This document shows, in pieces, positions 1-8,514 of a stretch of DNA of 47,648 nt. How positions within the stretch are numbered: position 1 is the first letter of the stretch; each line of letters opens with the position of its first letter. The notes beneath the pieces were generated by a model, which saw only the letters and a list, made by a program, of their open reading frames with translations, had not been told where the DNA came from and made no database searches. Position numbers and translations under genes: made by a program. Origin of the DNA: an uncultured Lewinella sp. (GTDB lineage: Bacteria > Bacteroidota > Bacteroidia > Chitinophagales > Saprospiraceae). The DNA lies in assembly GCA_913057725.1 (NCBI GenBank), contig CAJXOS010000037.1:1-47648 (forward strand). The letters run 5' to 3'.

Positions 1-17
1 TTTTAACCCTGTCCTAA

Positions 18-200
18 AAAGGGGAAGGCTACACAGTGACCATCGGCAACAACGTGTGGATCGGCGGAAACTCTATCATTTTCCCGGGAGTAGTAATCGG
101 AGACAACGTAACCATCGGCGCCGGAAGCGTGGTGACTAAGGACATTCCCAGCGATGTGCTCGCCATGGGGAATCCGTGTAAGGTGGTGAGGGCATTGTAG
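18..200 (+). pseudogene. C-terminal remnant of a maltose/galactoside O-acetyltransferase-type gene
   Basis: The readable frame gives about 60 residues of left-handed beta-helix hexapeptide repeats ([30 protein letters not shown]) and ends NPCKVVRAL, the classic C-terminus of the maltose/galactoside/nodulation O-acetyltransferases that acetylate sugars from acetyl-CoA. A full family member has roughly 180-200 residues. Here the frame is closed by TAA at 15-17, immediately before the conserved part, so the gene is either broken or frameshifted at the A5/G4 homopolymers at 16-24. The window edge hides whatever lies upstream. The family call is secure; the broken state is inferred from the in-frame stop and could be a base-call error in the homopolymers. 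Confidence 0.6.
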
Positions 201-260
201 ATGTGGTAATAATGAGATCAGAGGTATATTAAGCAAGCCAAATCACTGGATTGGTAAGAA

Positions 261-2711
261 TTAAGTTTGGGTCGATTTTAGTTGGGTAGCAATCTTTCTA
301 AATTCTTGATAATTATTGTCTTCTGCTAGATCGTCTTGAATTTCTCTTATTGTCCTATTTAAATAAGATAGTCCATTGTCGGATACTATCGATTTTGCTA
401 CTGATAGGAGAACATCTTTAATGGCAATGAATACTTGAACGCTTGATCTAATAATCGATGGTATGTGAAATGCCACTAGCGAAACTGCAAATATTGTAAA
501 TGTCGCACTTCCTGAGTTTTGCATTTTTGATTTCTTAATCGTGTAGAATAGTCTGTTGAGATAGTGTATTGTTTCTCTTCTGCGACCGTTAGCAGATTCC
601 GAAATGCTCAGGTTATTGTAGATCAAACACAGAGTTCCATAGCTGTGTACATTTTTTTTATGGTATATGTCTAAGGCTTCTAGATGATGATCCATTGCCT
701 GTTCTGTATTTTCCTTTCCAAGCTTTTGTTGTGCTCCACTATTAAAAATGCATGTGCCAATGTTTGTCGTTGATGATACTTCGAATTCCACGTTGCCACT
801 TGTTTTTGCTAATTCTCTAGCCTTCTTAAAATGGGCAATTGCACTACTATACTTTTCCTGTTTTTGAAATAACCTACCTCGAGTATTGTAATACATTGGC
901 AATAAAAATCCTTGATCTTGTTCAGTCGTAATATCTATCGCTAATTGAGAGATTTGTAGACATAATTTTAGAAGTTTTTCTTTTTCAGATCTAGTAGTCG
1001 GAGCGTCTTTAAATAGAATGGCGCACATATTCAATGCTTTTGCCATTCCCTCTGAATAGTAGTTTTTTCTAGCTCGGTTAAAGCCCAAGTAAAGATTTTT
1101 GAAGCCGGCAGCATTTTTTCGCAGTTGATAATATAGCATTGCACTTTCCAATAAAGCATCAACATTGAAGTGATCATTATCGTCACTTCCTTGTATAACC
1201 GCGTTGAAATATTTGAAGGAACTGCGATAATCGGTTTTCCACTTGGCAATTCTTGCTCTTATTATGTTCAGATCAACTTCTTCTATCTTTTCATTTTTCA
1301 ACTCAGAGACTAGTTTTTCTAATTGATCTCCGTAGCCTGACATCAAATATCTTTCTGATTGATTTTTGATGAGTTTTTCTAGATAATGTTCATTGTTAGA
1401 ACATTGATAGTGATAAGCTATTTCAAGCTCTAATTGCACATCTAATTCTGAAGCACTTCTTTGTTTAACGAGATTGTTGGCCAACTGTAGATGCAAATCG
1501 CTATTTTCTGAAGAGCCTAGTTCTAGTACAAAGAATTCCCTGATTAAGGAATGAAGGCGAAATCTTCCGTTCGCATGAATGACATAATGTCTGTAAACTA
1601 GGTAGTGTAAGATGTTTTCGTCATATGATTCTCCAAGGATGTCTTCAATTAGATTAGCGGATAATGGAGTTCTGGCAATAGATAATAATGACAGCATCCT
1701 AGTTATGAATTCATCATCGATGTCCTTGCCGAATAAGAGACTCAAGATTTCATGACCTTTCTTTAGTTGATATTCAATGAAAACTTCTTCCAATGAGAAA
1801 TCATGATCGTAAATGAACTTTTCAGTCAGAAAAACGCCGAATAACTCTATGGATAAGGGATGCCCAGATAGATCAGCACAGAATTTTTTTAGATGAGTTT
1901 CTGTGTACGTTTTGTCCTTGATTGACTCTAAATTTTTCATCAAGAATTTAGCAGCGTCAGTACCTAATCCCTCAATTTCTATATTAAAGGTATGCTTGCT
2001 GGTGAAGTCTTTTGACTGAGAAAGAATGATGATTTTTGATTCTCGCAAATACTTGGAAACGTGCTCGAGAATGTCAAGGATTTCAGGATTTTTATTTAAA
2101 TGAAAGTCATCAATAATGAAGATAGACCTCTTTCTGTTGAGCAGCTCTACAAGGATGTCTTTCTTTTGATTTTTGTTATATCCCCTTACCACTAATGCAT
2201 TCCCAAAGCCCAGTAGGTGGAAAAAGGAATCCACTGAAATAGATTCGTTGAAGTTGACCCAGTTGATGTCAAATTCCTGTTTGTTGATCTCATTTACAAA
2301 CTTCGCTATCAATTGAGTTTTTCCTACCCCACTTATTCCCGATATATGAATGATTGAATAATGCTTTATTCTCTCTCTCAATTCACTTAGTTCATTTTCT
2401 CTACCAGTAAATAGCGGACTTGGGGCTAAAATTTTGCGTTTGCGCCTATTTGCATTGGGGGTCATCCTAATGCTTTCAATTTCATTAAGCTCTTCTAATA
2501 GAGCCTTCGAAATCTTGTTGTAAAACAGAAAGTAATCGCCTGAATCTAATGAAGCTTTGTTCTTTAATAATTCGTAGTAGCGGCCAGATAGATGAAATAG
2601 GGTGTCCAGGTTCTTAAACAGCTCGGTCTGCTCACAGTATGCTATAGTTTCGTCTATAGCATCAATTAGCTTTCCCTGGCGAACAAATTTTCGTACCCTG
2701 TTAAATTTCAT
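261..2711 (-). CDS. STAND-class NTPase: EAD11-like domain, NB-ARC-like ATPase, winged helix, TPRs
   Basis: An 816-residue NLR-like signalling ATPase, probably a defence or conflict-system sensor. Residues 1-82 form a helical module (RKFVRQGKLIDAIDETI, then FLFYNKISKALLEELNEIE) that resembles effector-associated domain 11, an adaptor that recruits separately encoded effectors in the family. The ATPase core follows: Walker A GISGVGKT at 125-132, Walker B FIIDD near 198-202, a sensor-like ILSQS and a GHPL motif at 283-286. A winged-helix-like region contains LHSLIREF, and degenerate TPR helices fill the last 350 residues or so. The reading frame stays open 64 codons upstream (to 2903), but ATG at 2711 begins the recognisable domain, so I chose it. 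The gene is clearly more AT-rich than its neighbours, which suggests acquisition. No partner with a matching EAD was recognised in the window, so the effector is unknown. Confidence 0.8.
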   Translation of the reverse strand: MKFNRVRKFVRQGKLIDAIDETIAYCEQTELFKNLDTLFHLSGRYYELLKNKASLDSGDYFLFYNKISKALLEELNEIESIRMTPNANRRKRKILAPSPLFTGRENELSELRERIKHYSIIHISGISGVGKTQLIAKFVNEINKQEFDINWVNFNESISVDSFFHLLGFGNALVVRGYNKNQKKDILVELLNRKRSIFIIDDFHLNKNPEILDILEHVSKYLRESKIIILSQSKDFTSKHTFNIEIEGLGTDAAKFLMKNLESIKDKTYTETHLKKFCADLSGHPLSIELFGVFLTEKFIYDHDFSLEEVFIEYQLKKGHEILSLLFGKDIDDEFITRMLSLLSIARTPLSANLIEDILGESYDENILHYLVYRHYVIHANGRFRLHSLIREFFVLELGSSENSDLHLQLANNLVKQRSASELDVQLELEIAYHYQCSNNEHYLEKLIKNQSERYLMSGYGDQLEKLVSELKNEKIEEVDLNIIRARIAKWKTDYRSSFKYFNAVIQGSDDNDHFNVDALLESAMLYYQLRKNAAGFKNLYLGFNRARKNYYSEGMAKALNMCAILFKDAPTTRSEKEKLLKLCLQISQLAIDITTEQDQGFLLPMYYNTRGRLFQKQEKYSSAIAHFKKARELAKTSGNVEFEVSSTTNIGTCIFNSGAQQKLGKENTEQAMDHHLEALDIYHKKNVHSYGTLCLIYNNLSISESANGRRRETIHYLNRLFYTIKKSKMQNSGSATFTIFAVSLVAFHIPSIIRSSVQVFIAIKDVLLSVAKSIVSDNGLSYLNRTIREIQDDLAEDNNYQEFRKIATQLKSTQT

Positions 2712-3102
2712 CTTTACAGTTAGCTTGACTAATGCTCTAAGTGAACCTCTATTTACATCATTTGAGGAGGTGCCATGAGAGTTTCTTGAGTATATACTAC
2801 TGCGTATTTCAGTAAGTAATTGTAAGAAAAAAATAGAAAAATTCGAAGTCGCTTGTATCGAATTAGGCTTACCTAATAGGGATTTCGTACATGGGAACCC
2901 CACCTGTCAACTAGGCAATAGTGCTCAAATGGTCAGGATATTGGCCTAAGGGATTTTTTTCCATAACCTAGCCTGTTTGTCGATAAAATTGCATGGTGCA
3001 TCCTAATTGCAGCACAGGGCAATCTTGTTTTCTCTAGTATCGCCGCCTACCTGCAATGCAGCAGGTACGTATATCAAGATGATAAACAGCAAAAAACACA
3101 AG
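2712..3102. other. Divergent intergenic region
   Basis: Region between the leftward STAND NTPase and the rightward serine hydrolase. It has open but unconvincing extensions of both flanking frames and no recognised gene. It presumably holds both promoters, but I could not pick a convincing TAnnTTTG box. Confidence 0.4.
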
Positions 3103-4647
3103 ATGATCCAGAATAGGCCTTTCCGACCACTTGTCCGTAACCTAGTTATTCCCGCCCTACTTTTCCTTTTTGTAGCTTCTTGCGCGGTGCTTTCCAAGCC
3201 CTCAAATACTGACGCTGCGAGCACCAATTGCATAGGTGCAGAAAAGGTGCCAGCTCGAAAGACAGAACTCGAAACAGGGATTCGAGGAAAGGTGAAATTC
3301 CTGGAAGAACCGGAGGATTTAAGTTCCATCGCTAGCAAAATGTCCGAGTACGATATTCCGGCTTTGTCTTTGGCTGTGATCAGTGCGGGAGATATCGAGT
3401 GGGGCGGCGTTTATCAAAATCCAGCCTTTTATCAAGATCAAACGTTGGACTGTACCAGCCTGTTCCAGGCTGCCTCGCTATCCAAGCCGGTAACCTTTCT
3501 TGCGGCCGTACGCATGCAGGCAGCCGATGAAATAGACCTCGATAAGAACATCCAAGATTATCTCAAGGATTACGTTCTGCCGGAGGGCAAACAAACAGCT
3601 GAGAATCCGATTACCTTTCGCAACCTATTCTCCCACACCTCAGGTATTAGTGCTGGTGGCTACGAAGGATACAATAGATCAATAGAATTACCCTCTGATC
3701 AGGAAATCTTGCAAGGCGCTGCTGGTGTCAACTCTCCGGCAATAGCGGTCATCACTTCTCCTAACGAAACCCTGGCCTATTCAGGTGGTGGTTATACCCT
3801 GGCTGAATTGGCGCTACAAGACATTTATCAGCAGGAGTTTGAAAGTATCATGCGCAAGTGGGTACTGGAGCCGATTGGAATGGATAACTCGGACTTTGCG
3901 CAGCCTCTACCCGCTTCAAGTGCCGATCGGATAGCGAAAGGTCATACACAATCCGGAGAGCAGATACAGGGTGGCTGGCATAACTATCCGGAGCAAGCAG
4001 CAGCAGGACTATGGACTAACGCTGTTGATATGGCCAAGTTCCTGGTTGAAATCTACAAGGGGTATCAAGGGGAAAGCACCTTGTTCTCGCAGACAGATGT
4101 CAAGTCGATTTTGAGTCACGAACGAGACGGTCACGTCTATGGGTTTATCGTGAATCGTTCTGGTGATGATATTTCCATTACCCACTATGGTGGTAATGCC
4201 GGTTACCGCACGGGTATGACGATTAGCCTGACAAGTGGTAATGGCCTCGTCTATTTGATCAATTCCGATAATGGTGGAGCGCTGGGGAATGAGCTTCTGC
4301 TTTCTGCTGCGCAGGTTTATGACTGGAAGCACTTTGAGCAAACGACTGCTACCCGAGAGCAAGTTAGCCTTGATGAGCTGAAGGAGTTGGCCGGGGCCTA
4401 CAAGTGGAATGACCAAGTAGATGTCTCTATTACCTACAGTGAAGAAAATAAGCAGATATCTTTGATCTTCCCGAATGGTGATGCGTATCAACTTACTCCC
4501 ATCAAGGGGGGCGAGCTCGATTTTATCCATTCCAATACTGGTGTCCGGCTTGCGTTTTTAGAAGCGAATAACTTTGAGTCTTTTACCCTCTATGGGGGAA
4601 CTGCGGTTAAGTTGCCATCCGATACCGGTTCGAATAATAACGAGTAA
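3103..4647 (+). CDS. Serine hydrolase lipoprotein, beta-lactamase/class C penicillin-binding fold
   Basis: A 514-residue predicted lipoprotein with the serine beta-lactamase-like fold (Pfam Beta-lactamase), a family that includes D-aminopeptidases, esterases and class C enzymes. After a hydrophobic signal (VIPALLFLFVASC) the lipobox cysteine is C27. The catalytic tetrad positions are visible: SLSK at S125/K128, YSG with Y226 (the YxN motif with G instead of N), and HYGG from H361 in place of the KTG box. A beta-sandwich tail of about 100 residues follows. ATG 3103 was chosen because it puts basic residues just before the hydrophobic stretch; ATG 3079 and an in-frame start at 3007 are alternatives. 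The substrate cannot be read from sequence, and true beta-lactam resistance is unlikely given the divergent motifs. It stands alone with no operon partner. Confidence 0.85.
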   Translation: MIQNRPFRPLVRNLVIPALLFLFVASCAVLSKPSNTDAASTNCIGAEKVPARKTELETGIRGKVKFLEEPEDLSSIASKMSEYDIPALSLAVISAGDIEWGGVYQNPAFYQDQTLDCTSLFQAASLSKPVTFLAAVRMQAADEIDLDKNIQDYLKDYVLPEGKQTAENPITFRNLFSHTSGISAGGYEGYNRSIELPSDQEILQGAAGVNSPAIAVITSPNETLAYSGGGYTLAELALQDIYQQEFESIMRKWVLEPIGMDNSDFAQPLPASSADRIAKGHTQSGEQIQGGWHNYPEQAAAGLWTNAVDMAKFLVEIYKGYQGESTLFSQTDVKSILSHERDGHVYGFIVNRSGDDISITHYGGNAGYRTGMTISLTSGNGLVYLINSDNGGALGNELLLSAAQVYDWKHFEQTTATREQVSLDELKELAGAYKWNDQVDVSITYSEENKQISLIFPNGDAYQLTPIKGGELDFIHSNTGVRLAFLEANNFESFTLYGGTAVKLPSDTGSNNNE

Positions 4648-4753
4648 GATGTAGCGACTCATCATCCCGGGCATTCCACCAAAAGAAACCACTTCTCATG
4701 TTCAGTGCGAAACCATATCTCGATATTGATCGGCTCACCAAATGGGATGTTGA

Positions 4754-4987
4754 AATTCAATTGGGTCTAAACAGGAAGCGCGTAAAGAAAGGGCAGGGAT
4801 TGCCTTGTTGGCCAATAGGTTTGTGTCTTTAGTCCTGGTCTTTACCACCGCAATTATGTTCAACGCCACACTTTTCCATGTCCTTCATGACCCGACAGGT
4901 ACTGGCCCTGCGCTGGTGTGCTTGATGATGAGTGTAGTGCTGGTTTATGCTAATAAGGATCGGTTTGCTGGCTTGCTCAGCGCATAG
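4754..4987 (+). pseudogene. C-terminal remnant of a DoxX-like membrane protein
   Basis: An open stretch preceded by an in-frame TGA (4751-4753) encodes about 77 residues including NRFVSLVLVFTTAIMFN, LFHVLHDPTGTGPAL and VYANKDRF. This matches the last two transmembrane helices of small DoxX-type membrane proteins of Bacteroidota (the NRFVPLAL...NILLFH...GPAL...YAYRD pattern). The first two helices are absent and no ATG exists in the frame; the only early start would be TTG at 4805. I read it as a decayed gene rather than a functional microprotein. A shorter overlapping ORF from ATG 4699 in another frame has no recognisable content. Confidence 0.5.
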
Positions 4988-5092
4988 ATGTAGGTTGGAG
5001 TGCGTTGAATGATCTTGGCCAACGAATAAATTACCAGCGAAGGCCGAAAGATTAACCACAATACCAGTTCTTTGTAGGAAACAACGAAGAGC

Positions 5093-5632
5093 ATGCAAAC
5101 CAAAAACATCGTATTCATCGCCAAAAGCTTGGATGGGTATATCGCCGGTAAAGACGGAGATCTAGATTGGCTCCACTCCATACCCAATCCTGAAGGTATT
5201 GATATGGGCTATAATCGGCTTATGGAGGAGGTAGATGCTATCGTGATGGGGCGCACTACTTTCGATACCGTACTGGGTTTTGGTATCGATTGGCCTTACA
5301 CCAAGCATGTGTTCGTACTGAGTAATACACTCAAAGAGGTCCCTGCAAACTTAGAAGGTAAGGTAAGCCTACTAAAGGGCAGCTCACAACAAATCCTTAA
5401 CCAAATCTACGAAAGAGGATACCACTGCTTGTATATCGACGGTGGTAGAACGGTGCAGCATTTTCTTCAGGACGATTTGATTGATGAATTGAGGATCACA
5501 ACTATTCCCATTCTCCTGGGCGGTGGGTTCCCGCTATTTGGAGACCTGGCCTCACCAATGGAGTTTGAACATGTAGAGTCCATGGTGTTTCTCGATCAAA
5601 TTGTCCAGGATCATTATCGGAGAAAGCGGTAA
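5093..5632 (+). CDS. Dihydrofolate-reductase-like protein, RibD C-terminal domain family
   Basis: A 179-residue protein of the YyaP/YwjB-type DHFR-like reductases (Pfam RibD_C). The N-terminus FIAKSLDGYIAGKDGDLDWL is the family hallmark, followed by MGRTTFD, a Rossmann-like YIDGGRTVQ segment that would bind NADPH, and IPILLGGGFPLF near the C-terminus. It is probably a cytoplasmic NADPH-dependent reductase. The physiological substrate is not known for this subfamily, and these proteins are generally not the housekeeping DHFR. Length is normal for the family and ATG 5093 directly precedes the first strand. It appears monocistronic: a DoxX-like remnant lies upstream and the convergent coiled-coil/C39 gene lies downstream. 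Confidence 0.88.
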   Translation: MQTKNIVFIAKSLDGYIAGKDGDLDWLHSIPNPEGIDMGYNRLMEEVDAIVMGRTTFDTVLGFGIDWPYTKHVFVLSNTLKEVPANLEGKVSLLKGSSQQILNQIYERGYHCLYIDGGRTVQHFLQDDLIDELRITTIPILLGGGFPLFGDLASPMEFEHVESMVFLDQIVQDHYRRKR

Positions 5633-5757
5633 GCTTGCCCAAATCCTGAACCTTACAAAATGCGCTTTCAAGAATCAGTTGTCACATCAATCAGCTCTAC
5701 TACTACAGCGATGTCCTCTAGTATGATAGGTTTGGTGAAGATCGGGCTACGCAAATC

Positions 5758-8109
5758 TTACCGCTCCCAGAGCACAACGTAATTGATGATTCGCATGTCT
5801 GAGCGTTCGATCATCTCCCATGTGAAGAGACTGGAAGCACCACGCGCTTCTTTATCTGTCAGATCTTGAGCAGCTTCTTTGGTATAATCCTTCTTAGCCG
5901 TATTGAAAGCAGGGACATTCTTGAAGTCATGTTTTTTACGGTCTTTGGCTTTGCCCTGTCCCTCCACTGCATACAAGTCAAATGCCACACCTTTTTTTCT
6001 ACGATACCGGGTATTGCCCAAACCATAGGGATCGTCCACTATAAAGCCCTCGTGGTTAATTGACTGTACGAAGTAATTATGCGTGCCGGGAGAAACTGCT
6101 CCTTTATGGAAAATAGAGAACATTACGACATTGCCCCGGTCCAATTGTTTTTTGACCAGTTGTCGCATCTCCAGGTCTGATTTGAAATTGCGAATGATGC
6201 GATAGCGATAGGATCCTTCTTTTTTGAAATTACCCTCGTTTTCGATGCCCTGGCGTAGTTTGTCGTTGAAAGACTTTGTTGGGTTAATCTGGGTAACGCT
6301 GCTGCTATTGATCAAATAATGGTAGAAAGAAGTCAGGTCTTCATATTGCCCAAAGGCTCTGAAATCACCTGCTAACTTCTCAAATCTGGCTTTTTTAATT
6401 TTTCCTGCTCTTACTTTCTGGTACGCTTTTGTTCCTCGGGCATTTACCCATTCGAAGAAAGCTTTCCCCTTTTCGCTCCAGGCTTTTTCCATGTCGGTAA
6501 ATCCCTGGTCTTTGAAACGTTTCTCGATAGCGGTTAACATGTCGGCTCTGGACCAGCCTGCTCGTTCTGCCATCATAGTGAAGGTAGTGGGTGCGCAGGT
6601 AGCTTCCGGTGAGATCAGGTTGTCACTTTGGGTACGGTACTGCGGGATTTTTAGCTGGGTATTCCAGTCAATATCAGAGTACAAGGAACCTGCATTATCG
6701 TTTGCTGCCGATTCTTTTTTTAGGAGTCCGATATTTCTTTCGGTCAACTCTATCCACGCCCGCAGTGGCTGAATCAGCTCGTGCGGACAGGTGACTTTCT
6801 TTTCATTTTTCTTAAAAGCAGGGGCTTTGTCCAGCGTGTCTATCGGTAATGGTCGACCAGCATTGAAGCGTTCTATTACGGTTTGTGATTGCAAAAGAAT
6901 ACCACGAATGCGCTCCAGTTTAGCTTTGCCGTTGAGCTGTTTCAATACAGTGTGCTGCTCTGCCAACCACTGCTCGTACTCGCGTAGGTATACCAGCCTG
7001 TTTCGTTCCTGCTCACTGTAAAGGTCTTCGTAACGGCACCAGCCGATGTCGTCAACCTTTACCATTTTACCTTTTATTTTTGAAATGGTGTATCCTTTGT
7101 TCAAATCCGGATTCAGAAAAGGATTAGCAGCTACACCCAGCAACTCAGGGTTGGAGGAAGGAAAAATTCGGGTGTCTTCGTAATAGGCGTAAAATGGCCT
7201 TTTATCATAGAAAGTGAGTTCCCGGGTGGCGGAAGTGGTAATCCAGATTGAATTAGCCAAGGAGACGAGATCAATTATTTTGTTCCAGGCCCTATTGTTA
7301 CTTGCTACAATTCTACCGCCGCTATAGGACGTGTCAATGTCTGCGACTGTTGCCAGGGTTTTCTGCGCATTGGTCAGTATTCCCGTTAGCTTCTTTAAGC
7401 TATCGTCGGCACTGATGGTCTGTAGCAAGGTATTATTGAGGGCAGTCTCGTTGTCGGCCTGCCGCAAAGCCTTAAAATCGTTGTGATACTCCCTCATCTG
7501 TTGTTCCGCAGCACTCAGCTTTTCCAGCCAGCCGTTATTACGCTCGTTGGTAGTCTGAATCTTGCGATTGCTGGTCTTCAGTCTTTTTTGATGGTCTTTG
7601 CTGCTATCCAGATTGGCCTGGATCACCCCCAGGGCCTTTTCGCCTTTTTCCTTTAACGGGGCGATTTTAGCCAATGCCTTACCGTGTTTTGAAGCGTTTG
7701 GCTCAAGTCGTTTGGTAATCTTATCCAGGACCTTTAGCTGGTCCTTCGCATTTTTTGCGTTTTCCTGAGAATTAGAAAGATTTGTCTCCAGTGCGGTACT
7801 AGCCTTTTGAAACGAAGTTGATTTGGAGTCGAGTGCTTTAGCTATGCGTGTACAACTCAGCTTGCCATCCTTAAGGAGTTGGTCAAAGTGCTTGACTTTT
7901 TGCTGTATATCACCTTTGTACTTATCGGCAGCCTTTTTGATGAAATTGTCATAGTCTAGAAACTTCTTCTTGCGACGGGTTTTGAATTTTGAGTGTTTAC
8001 CGGCTTCCAAAAGATCGATCAGCTTTTTTGCCTTGCCGGTATTGAAATTAATATTCTTTGCTCTGAAATAAAAGTGAAGAGCGTTTAGGGTATCGGTGTT
8101 ATCTGCCAT
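5758..8109 (-). CDS. Large lysine-rich coiled-coil protein with C-terminal C39-like cysteine protease domain
   Basis: 783 residues with no signal peptide. Residues 1-260 are highly charged, lysine-rich and helical, with long coiled-coil character. Around 335-365 a segment (GKMVKVDDIGWCRYEDL) looks like an SH3-type strand pair. From about 485 the protein resembles C39-type papain-fold peptidases: Q494 in TQSDN as the oxyanion residue, C505 in ATCAPTTF as nucleophile, H677 in GTHNYFVQSIN as the general base and D692/D693 in FIVDDPYG. Genuine C39 bacteriocin-maturation domains sit on ABC transporters; this one does not, so the role is open. A polymorphic-toxin, injection-system cargo or cell-wall role would be speculation. 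No immunity-like gene is adjacent. The domain call rests on motif spacing only. Confidence 0.65.
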   Translation of the reverse strand: MADNTDTLNALHFYFRAKNINFNTGKAKKLIDLLEAGKHSKFKTRRKKKFLDYDNFIKKAADKYKGDIQQKVKHFDQLLKDGKLSCTRIAKALDSKSTSFQKASTALETNLSNSQENAKNAKDQLKVLDKITKRLEPNASKHGKALAKIAPLKEKGEKALGVIQANLDSSKDHQKRLKTSNRKIQTTNERNNGWLEKLSAAEQQMREYHNDFKALRQADNETALNNTLLQTISADDSLKKLTGILTNAQKTLATVADIDTSYSGGRIVASNNRAWNKIIDLVSLANSIWITTSATRELTFYDKRPFYAYYEDTRIFPSSNPELLGVAANPFLNPDLNKGYTISKIKGKMVKVDDIGWCRYEDLYSEQERNRLVYLREYEQWLAEQHTVLKQLNGKAKLERIRGILLQSQTVIERFNAGRPLPIDTLDKAPAFKKNEKKVTCPHELIQPLRAWIELTERNIGLLKKESAANDNAGSLYSDIDWNTQLKIPQYRTQSDNLISPEATCAPTTFTMMAERAGWSRADMLTAIEKRFKDQGFTDMEKAWSEKGKAFFEWVNARGTKAYQKVRAGKIKKARFEKLAGDFRAFGQYEDLTSFYHYLINSSSVTQINPTKSFNDKLRQGIENEGNFKKEGSYRYRIIRNFKSDLEMRQLVKKQLDRGNVVMFSIFHKGAVSPGTHNYFVQSINHEGFIVDDPYGLGNTRYRRKKGVAFDLYAVEGQGKAKDRKKHDFKNVPAFNTAKKDYTKEAAQDLTDKEARGASSLFTWEMIERSDMRIINYVVLWER

Positions 8110-8514
8110 AGCTACAATGATAAGAAATTTGAGGCGCCTTTTGATAGAAGTCCCTGATTTTTAGTTAGGTTCCTCCTTTTGCGCGGAAGCTCACATTGGG
8201 TTTCAGTTTTGAGACATAACCATTGGCGACCTCCAGCTCTACCAGTTTTGTCAATCTGCTGATCACGACCTAGTCAAAGGCCGTGAAAACCTACTTGAAT
8301 CACAGCTAGAGGGTACATTGCTGTTAGCGTGCTAAGACACCCTACTATTCTATCCGCCCAAATATTGATTACTCGAATTCAGCTGATATTACTTAATTAA
8401 CCCCGCTCTTCTATCTTTATGCAAATCATCTTTCTTGAAAATCAAAGGGTAAGCGAGGAGGGCTGCGAAGCGGATCCCCACTAAGCTCTTTAGACCAGCC
8501 GTACTTTCATCATT
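8110..8514. other. Divergent intergenic region
   Basis: No gene was recognised. The best promoter-like element for the rightward ThuA megagene is TATCTTTA at 8412-8419, one mismatch from TAnnTTTG, without a clear TTTG upstream. On the minus strand, 8163-8270 stays open for about 35 codons after a stop, but too little is there to assign a family. Confidence 0.35.

Noticed and set aside
2709..2903. 64-codon N-terminal extension of the STAND NTPase
   Set aside because: No recognisable content and the EAD-like module begins at ATG 2711; the extension is probably an open leader.
8163..8270. Minus-strand open stretch resembling a C-terminal gene fragment
   Set aside because: Only about 35 codons after a stop and no family could be named.
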